64,000 nucleotides of DNA. Source: Lepidurus packardi. Taxonomy: Eukaryota; Arthropoda; Branchiopoda; Notostraca; Triopsidae. Numbering within the stretch: position 1 is the stretch's first letter; each line of letters begins with the position of its first letter. The notes under the pieces were generated by a model. That model ran no database searches and was not told the origin of the DNA. It was given only the letters and a program-made list of their open reading frames with translations. A program made the position numbers and the translations under genes. Below are positions 57,403 through 64,000 of this stretch, piece after piece. The stretch lies in the NCBI GenBank assembly GCA_023053545.1, contig JAKZAN010000005.1:2170001-2234000 (forward strand), given 5' to 3'.

Positions 57403-58059
57403 ACTATCTAACTTCCGAAAGTTATTGCCGGTTTGGCTCCTACTCTTTGCGCTTATTATTGACTCTTTGCGACTTATTATTCGAATTTGACTCTTTGCGC
57501 TTATTATTCGAATCGAATTCGTGTTACATAAAATGAAAAAGAAGCAATTTCTCACACACCCTAAATAAGTACGCTTGTTTGTTGCGGTAATGCCTTGGCA
57601 AGCCGCTACGAGTCCCTAAGCAGAGTGTACTGCCTTCGAGTTCCGGCCTGAACCGTCAGGTAAACGGCGCTGTATAGCTTTTCTGGTTATCAGACAAGAT
57701 AAAAGAAAACACGGAATAGCATAGAGTAGGAAGGAAGCCCGGCAGTAGCATACGAGTAAAGAGAGAAGCATACAAGAATAGAGTAGCACACGCAGGAGTT
57801 AAATACTTTACATGAAACAATTCCTCAACTGAATTGACTTTTAAAAACGACGAACCTCACAAAGACTACCAAAGAAAAAGCCCTTTTCTCCCCCTGATAA
57901 CTACTATCGCAAACGCGGAGAAAAACGAATGAAAATGTATCCAGCAGTATGACTCGTTCGCGCCTGCTTGGGTGGTTTTCGATTTTGGACGCTACAGAAG
58001 CGTTTGCTTCTCCTATCAATAAACGCTGTCGTGGTTTTTAACTTTACAAAAGACGTGTT

Positions 58060-58075
58060 GGCCCTGAAAAGGGCC
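58060..58075 (-). terminator. Histone 3' stem-loop of H3 copy 2
   Basis: GGCCCTTTTCAGGGCC on the - strand. Confidence 0.95.
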
Positions 58076-58104
58076 GTTGGTTTATTGGCAAAAGTGCAAC
58101 TTGC

Positions 58105-58620
<516 letters not shown>

Positions 58621-58732
58621 CTATCTTCCCATTGGTTGCACCTAGCCATCAGCCTTGCCGTCCGTCGGGCTAGATCAAATAGGAGTAGGGCTTTACAGAA
58701 CAAGCACACACCGGCTTTTGTTCCGTTCTTAA

Positions 58733-59432
<700 letters not shown>

Positions 59433-60182
59433 TGTGATAGTCAGTTTATTCAGTGTATTCACCCTAACTATCAGCGGGGTCGGTACAGGTTTAGAGAGGA
59501 GGGACAGGGGAGGGGTCGGGTCGATACTGGCTTCGGGCTAGGGCTTCGCTGGCTTCGGGTGGGTTCGGTCTCGATAGACGGTGATGTCGGCTGAGGACTG
59601 CTGGGGGATTGCTCGGCGGCTGGGTATCTGCGGTACGGAGCAGGGAGCGTAAACTGGCAACAGCGGGTGAACTGGTCTTACGGGGACTGAGACGGAGGGC
59701 GAACTGGTTTTACGGGGACTGCTGGGGGGGGGGGGGGGGGGGGGGGGATTGCTCGGCGGACGGGTATCCTTGGCAAGGAACCGTCCGCCGAGCAAGGAAC
59801 ACGGTGGTGAACTGGTGTTACGGGGACTGAGACGAGGGGTGAACTGTCTTCTGTTGTCGTCTGGTGGGTCCGTATTTATAGGCCAGTTGGACATCGTTAT
59901 CGGGGTGCGCTTCTGTTGTTTCTACCTTCCGCCCCCTCCCTTGGGTTGGTATCGCTGTTTTGCTTCTTCTTGGGTCGTTGGACTTCGGAACTTAAGATTA
60001 CCTTTGGACTGCGTATAGACATTCACGAGGGTTCTGGCCTCGGCACGAGAGATGTCTTTACGTTGTCCTTTACATTTATGGTCAACAGTGTTTATCGTAT
60101 TTTCAGTGTTAATCTCTTAACTCTGCATAGTATATTGTTATCGAGCTTTAAATCCATACCACCACTAATTCCACTCCTTACA
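59433..60182 (-). repeat. 3' LTR of the Gypsy-type element
   Basis: 750 bp; read on + it starts TGTGATAGTC and ends CTCCTTACA. Contains a run of 24 G (59724-59747). Near-identical to 62572-63321. Confidence 0.92.
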
Positions 60183-61366
60183 TCCCTCCACCCATTGAAA
60201 AAGTTGCCGTCCCGGCAACAGGATTCGTCCTTCCGTGGCAAAGGGCACACACCTCCCCTTGTAACTGCACCAACCCCACGAAAATCCACGCAAAACCTCC
60301 GTGCACCATCCCTCTCCCCAACAAAAACTACTGGCGCCCCCCACGGAGAGGAAGAAGGTCTAATGATATCTCTATGTAACATTTCGTCCACATGCTGTCT
60401 AATAACTGCTTTTTGTGCTTCTGGCGCTCTGTACGGACGTTGGTAGATAGGATTGGAACCCCTGGTGTGAATGGTATGTTTAACAAGTTTTGTACGGCCT
60501 AAATCGTTATCATCTTTTGCAAAAATATCCCGAAATTCAATCAATAATTTTAATAGCTCATCCCTGTGCGAAGGGGTAACATTCGACAGGTCGAAGTTCT
60601 CGAGTAACGGATACTCTGCACTTGGAAGTGAGTGCACTGCTGCAATCACGGACACTCTGGCGTTACAAACTCTTCCTATAACTGTGTTTCGTTTCAACAC
60701 AACATCGTTAGGACCATTATTCCAAAATGAGACTGGGATTTTACCGCATCCCTTCCCTATTACGATTGCCGGTTCGCTACAAACGAATTCGTCGTCTAGC
60801 TGAACAGGCTCAAAAATAATTTCCGCTCCATGCGAGTTATCGTGCTCGGATTTGGCAGTAGCAATGACTCTACTGTACGCGGGTATTTTCACTTGCTTAT
60901 GCAGTTGCACTCTGGAACTGTTCCTTGCAAGGCCTACCACATTAATTTCTTTCTGCATGCTTATTTCCATTGACGCGCCGTCAATCACTATACTCTGGCT
61001 CTGAATCGCATCCATACCGAGGATGATGTCGTGAGCTAACTCTTCTGCTACGTAACATTCAACTTTGAATTTACGGCCTTGAATTTCAAAAGGTAATTCA
61101 TAACAACCGAAGACATTCAGGTTCTCTCCTGTTACTGATTTCAAGATTGTATCAGTTTGAACTGGCTCTCCTGCAATGTCCGGTGTCAGCAAATTAAACG
61201 CTTGCTTATTCATAACTGTAACGCCTGCCCCTGTGTCAACTAAACATCTAAATGGGATTGATCCTATAATAACTTTTGCAAAAATTCTACCGGGGGGTCT
61301 CCTAAAAAGGTTTTTCCTTCTCCTACCTGGTGCCAACTGACCTTTTTGTTGCGCCACAGTCAGCAC
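60092..61366 (-). CDS. Partial pol: aspartic protease and start of reverse transcriptase
   Basis: 424-residue frame. The retroviral-type protease active site CLVDTGAG lies at 41-48. The region before RT (NPIYQRPYRAPEAQK) and the first RT motifs (RFCVDFRGV, then a PLPR segment) follow. Similarity decays after that and the frame runs through the polypurine tract into the LTR, so the last about 30 residues are not pol. No catalytic YxDD, RNase H or integrase. It overlaps no other gene and lies in a shifted frame relative to gag, just after the gag stop. Confidence 0.85.
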   Translation of the reverse strand: MLTVAQQKGQLAPGRRRKNLFRRPPGRIFAKVIIGSIPFRCLVDTGAGVTVMNKQAFNLLTPDIAGEPVQTDTILKSVTGENLNVFGCYELPFEIQGRKFKVECYVAEELAHDIILGMDAIQSQSIVIDGASMEISMQKEINVVGLARNSSRVQLHKQVKIPAYSRVIATAKSEHDNSHGAEIIFEPVQLDDEFVCSEPAIVIGKGCGKIPVSFWNNGPNDVVLKRNTVIGRVCNARVSVIAAVHSLPSAEYPLLENFDLSNVTPSHRDELLKLLIEFRDIFAKDDNDLGRTKLVKHTIHTRGSNPIYQRPYRAPEAQKAVIRQHVDEMLHRDIIRPSSSPWGAPVVFVGERDGARRFCVDFRGVGAVTRGGVCPLPRKDESCCRDGNFFNGWRDVRSGISGGMDLKLDNNILCRVKRLTLKIR

Positions 61367-61368
61367 CT

Positions 61369-62454
61369 CTAGTTTGATTGGTTCGTTCGGCAGTAAGCTG
61401 CTATGTGTCCTCGTCTACGACATGACCAACATTCAATGTTGGGATTTCGGGGTCGTGACATGCCTTGTGGCCTATCAGTATGGTTGCCTGGGGGGAACCG
61501 TGGTTCAAAGCTAGGGCGTGGTCGGAAGGTGGGGTTTCTAGGGTTGAAGTTGTTCCTGCTTGGGGACTGGAATCTGTTCGTATTTCGTGAGGACTGGTCC
61601 GAGAAACGGACTTGTCTATCGCCGCTGCGAGATGTGTCGCGATACGGGTTTGAGGGATTGTATGAATTTTGGGATCTATATCGGTTCGGGGATCTGTATC
61701 CCGAGCTGTTTCGATCGTAAGAGTACGAATTGGGAGGTTTGTTCGGGGTAGTGCTTCTGCTCCTGCGGCTGAACGACGGTTCGCTAGTAGTAAGCGCAGC
61801 AACAACTGCTGTAAGTTTTTCGATTTCATTCTGAAGGCTAACATTGTGGGGAACTGCTACTTCGTTAGCTTCTTCTCGAGCTGCAACTTCTATAGCTTCG
61901 CGAAGGTTCGCTGGGTTGGCGCTTAGAACGTAGCGTTTTAAATAAGGAAGAAGTCCTCTGATAAAATTTAGGCGCATGATTTTGTCTAATATTTCGTTCC
62001 CAGCTGGGGGGCTATCGTTTTCGTGGACTCGTCTTGTGAGTGAACGAATTTTGTCTGCAAAATCACGAACTGGCTGTTTTGCTTCTTGATTGCAATTCTG
62101 GAGTTTGACTATAGCTTGTGATTCGTGGTGACTGTCACCGTAGCGTTCGGAGAGAGCTGTTTTGAATTCTGTGTAAGTTGTTGGGCGGGGAGAAATAGTG
62201 TTGTAATAGGCACCGGCGCCTCCTTTTAATTTAATTACGGCTACTTTGAGTAGGTGTGGTTCGGACCATCCTATTGTACTACCAATGCGTTCTAAATCTT
62301 GGAAAAATCGTCTTACTGATGCATCGTCGGATTCTCCTGTAAAATCAGGGATCGTGTGCATCATCGTAGAGTTAAGTAATGGAGATAGGATTTCATTTAG
62401 CTGTTCTGGGGTTATTGATAAGGGAACTGTGGACGTTGATCCTACAGCGGTCAT
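61369..62454 (-). CDS. Gag polyprotein of the Gypsy-type element
   Basis: 361 residues. The N-terminal half has the Gypsy capsid pattern (IPDFTGESDDASVRRFFQDL, then a WSEPHLLKVAVIKLKGGA region). A long basic Ser/Arg/Pro-rich linker follows, then one zinc knuckle C342-X2-C345-X4-H350-X4-C355 at the C-terminus. It forms the capsid and packages the element RNA. No internal stops. Confidence 0.9.
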   Translation of the reverse strand: MTAVGSTSTVPLSITPEQLNEILSPLLNSTMMHTIPDFTGESDDASVRRFFQDLERIGSTIGWSEPHLLKVAVIKLKGGAGAYYNTISPRPTTYTEFKTALSERYGDSHHESQAIVKLQNCNQEAKQPVRDFADKIRSLTRRVHENDSPPAGNEILDKIMRLNFIRGLLPYLKRYVLSANPANLREAIEVAAREEANEVAVPHNVSLQNEIEKLTAVVAALTTSEPSFSRRSRSTTPNKPPNSYSYDRNSSGYRSPNRYRSQNSYNPSNPYRDTSRSGDRQVRFSDQSSRNTNRFQSPSRNNFNPRNPTFRPRPSFEPRFPPGNHTDRPQGMSRPRNPNIECWSCRRRGHIAAYCRTNQSN

Positions 62455-62571
62455 TTTTAATTTGTATGGTTGTACTTACGATTCGTGGAGTTTCGGGGTA
62501 TTGATACGGGTAGGCGTGGAAGCTTGTTTTCGGGTTCGGAGGACGTGGGGTCGAAGAAACGCTGCCACCAG

Positions 62572-63321
62572 TGTGATAGTCAGTTTTATTCAGTGTATTC
62601 ACCCTAACTATCAGCGGGGTCGGTACAGGTTTAGAGAGGAGGGACAGGGGAGGGGTCGGGTCGATACTGGCTTCGGGCTAGGGCTTCGCTGGCTTCGGGT
62701 GGGTTCGGTCTCGATAGACGGTGATGTCGGCTGAGGACTGCTGGGGGATTGCTCGGCGGCTGGGTATCTGCGGTACGGAGCAGGGAGCGTAAACTGGCAA
62801 CAGCGGGTGAACTGGTCTTACGGGGACTGAGACGGAGGGCGAACTGGTTTTACGGGGACTGCTGGGGGGGGGGGGGGGGGGGGGGGATTGCTCGGCGGAC
62901 GGGTATCCTTGGCAAGGAACCGTCCGCCGAGCAAGGAACACGGTGGTGAACTGGTGTTACGGGGACTGAGACGAGGGGTGAACTGTCTTCTGTTGTCGTC
63001 TGGTGGGTCCGTATTTATAGGCCAGTTGGACATCGTTATCGGGGTGCGCTTCTGTTGTTTCTACCTTCCGCCCCCTCCCTTGGGTTGGTATCGCTGTTTT
63101 GCTTCTTCTTGGGTCGTTGGACTTCGGAACTTAAGATTACCTTTGGACTGCGTATAGACATTCACGAGGGTTCTGGCCTCGGCACGAGAGATGTCTTTAC
63201 GTTGTCCTTTACATTTATGGTCAACAGTGTTTATCGTATTTTCAGTGTTAATCTCTTAACTCTGCATAGTATATTGTTATCGAGCTTTAAATCCATACCA
63301 CCACTAATTCCACTCCTTACA
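62572..63321 (-). repeat. 5' LTR of the Gypsy-type element
   Basis: 750 bp matching the 3' LTR. The visible differences are a G run of 23 instead of 24 and one extra T near the start. Such similarity implies recent insertion. Confidence 0.92.
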
Positions 63322-63539
63322 AATTGCAATTTTTTTAATTTTAGGCCGAATATTCTAATACATTTTCGAGATTAAAAAAAAATTTCAAGGCATAATCCTA
63401 CTTTTTGGTGTATGAAGTTTGTATTAACATTTTGATTCGCAAATTTTGATAATTTTAAATAACCCGTATACTAGTAGAAATACATCACGTAAAAATGCTG
63501 AACCTTGTCTCATACGCAGATACAATTTGATCTTCGTTA
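63322..63539. other. Short intergenic stretch or SMSr 3' UTR
   Basis: AT-rich. Between the LTR element and the stop codon of the sphingomyelin synthase-related gene; it probably includes that gene's 3' UTR. Confidence 0.4.
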
Positions 63540-63931
63540 CTAGTTGCATTTCTTCCGTTTACTTTCTTTCTTCACTTGTTCTTTCTTATGACTTTTTTCC
63601 AACTTGCTAAAATGACTGCCCACATAGTTTATGACATATATCACTTTACTCCATGTGATGGGCCACTCAAATTCGTTTGGAATAATGCCTTCAACCCGCG
63701 ATTCGAAGAAACTGAAAAGCGGGAACCAAACTTTCGTACGGCGACTATCTCGCTGCATAAGCGTCCGATTATTGGCTAAAGTGTGGTAGTACAGGAACAG
63801 ACGTGACGTAATGTAAAAAGCAACGAAAACATCTATGGAATAGTGTTCATGTGCGGCCAAAATGAAAAAGATACCAAACATATTTAATAACCACGTCAGC
63901 GTATGCAGGAAATAAATACGTCGAGAAGTGT
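63540..63931 (-). CDS. Sphingomyelin synthase-related protein (SMSr/SAMD8-type), last coding exon
   Basis: A multi-pass membrane enzyme of the SMS family. SMSr makes ceramide phosphoethanolamine in the ER and acts in ceramide control. The exon begins after an acceptor (TTATGTAG) at 63931 with two bases completing a codon. It encodes about 130 residues. A membrane segment ([16 protein letters not shown]) leads into [14 protein letters not shown], which carries the His and Asp of the family's catalytic HHD triad (the D4-type motif). [18 protein letters not shown] and [10 protein letters not shown] follow. The C-terminal tail is Lys-rich. Upstream exons, including the first catalytic His, are outside the window. 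The family call is secure; SMSr rather than SMS1/2 rests on the HEHYSIDVF wording. Confidence 0.9.
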
Positions 63932-64000
63932 CTACATAAGAACCACTATTATAACTTTGAACGCTTTTTTTTGCTACTATATTACTTACACTCTGTAATG

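Larger units (their letters stand above)
59433..63321 (-). mobile_element. Internally deleted Ty3/Gypsy-type LTR retrotransposon
   Basis: Two direct LTRs of about 750 bp bracket a gag and a partial pol read on the - strand. The flanking AATT (59429-59432 and 63322-63325) is a likely 4 bp target duplication. The LTRs read TG...CA. A primer-binding-site-like TGGTGGCAGCG (62570-62560) lies one base inside the 5' LTR, and a polypurine tract GGGTGGAGGGA (60193-60183) abuts the 3' LTR. Most of RT and all of RNase H and integrase are missing, so it is non-autonomous. Confidence 0.92.

Noticed and set aside
59609-59894. Proline/glycine-rich frames in the LTR on both strands
   Set aside because: Created by the poly-G tract and LTR composition; repeated exactly in the other LTR.

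Overview
The window is nuclear DNA of an animal, most likely an arthropod and probably a branchiopod crustacean such as a Daphnia relative. The support is short 50-100 bp GT-AG introns, replication-type histone genes with 3' stem-loops, an H2B/H2A sequence style I associate with crustaceans, and 5S rRNA genes linked to histone genes. The species assignment is inference. No prokaryotic features are present.

Left part (1-23 kb): a Shal-type (Kv4) voltage-gated potassium channel gene on the + strand in five coding exons. A 16.3 kb intron splits the selectivity-filter codons and is packed with short TTAA-flanked inverted-repeat elements. At 26.3-28.4 kb a five-exon METTL27-like methyltransferase gene lies on the - strand, with a decayed copy of its first exon about 0.85 kb upstream. 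From 31.5 to 39.2 kb, on the + strand, a complete-looking 26-exon gene encodes the largest subunit of RNA polymerase I.

Middle (39.9-58.9 kb): a tandem histone/5S array with a 5738 bp super-unit. Each super-unit holds a core histone quartet (H2B-, H2A+, H3-, H4+, no H1) and two roughly 1361 bp spacer units that each carry one 5S rRNA gene. The spacer units also contain scraps of H2A, H2B and 5S. One 5S gene is interrupted by a full-length 7.1 kb non-LTR retrotransposon with two intact ORFs. It is flanked by a 14 bp target-site duplication lying inside the 5S sequence, and it resembles the Tx1 clade, some of whose families are known to target 5S genes. A second copy of its 3' end lies at the left edge of the array, next to a 100 bp assembly gap. 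The array ends at a truncated H4 gene, and the same 12-mer is found at both edges of the block.

Right part (58.9-64 kb): a tRNA-like (SINE-like) stretch, then an internally deleted Ty3/Gypsy-type LTR retrotransposon with two near-identical 750 bp LTRs. The last coding exon of a sphingomyelin synthase-related (SMSr/SAMD8-type) gene follows on the - strand and continues beyond the window.

Functionally the unique genes (K+ channel, methyltransferase, Pol I subunit, lipid synthase) are unrelated neighbours. The histone and 5S genes form one multigene locus that has hosted a 5S-inserting retroelement.
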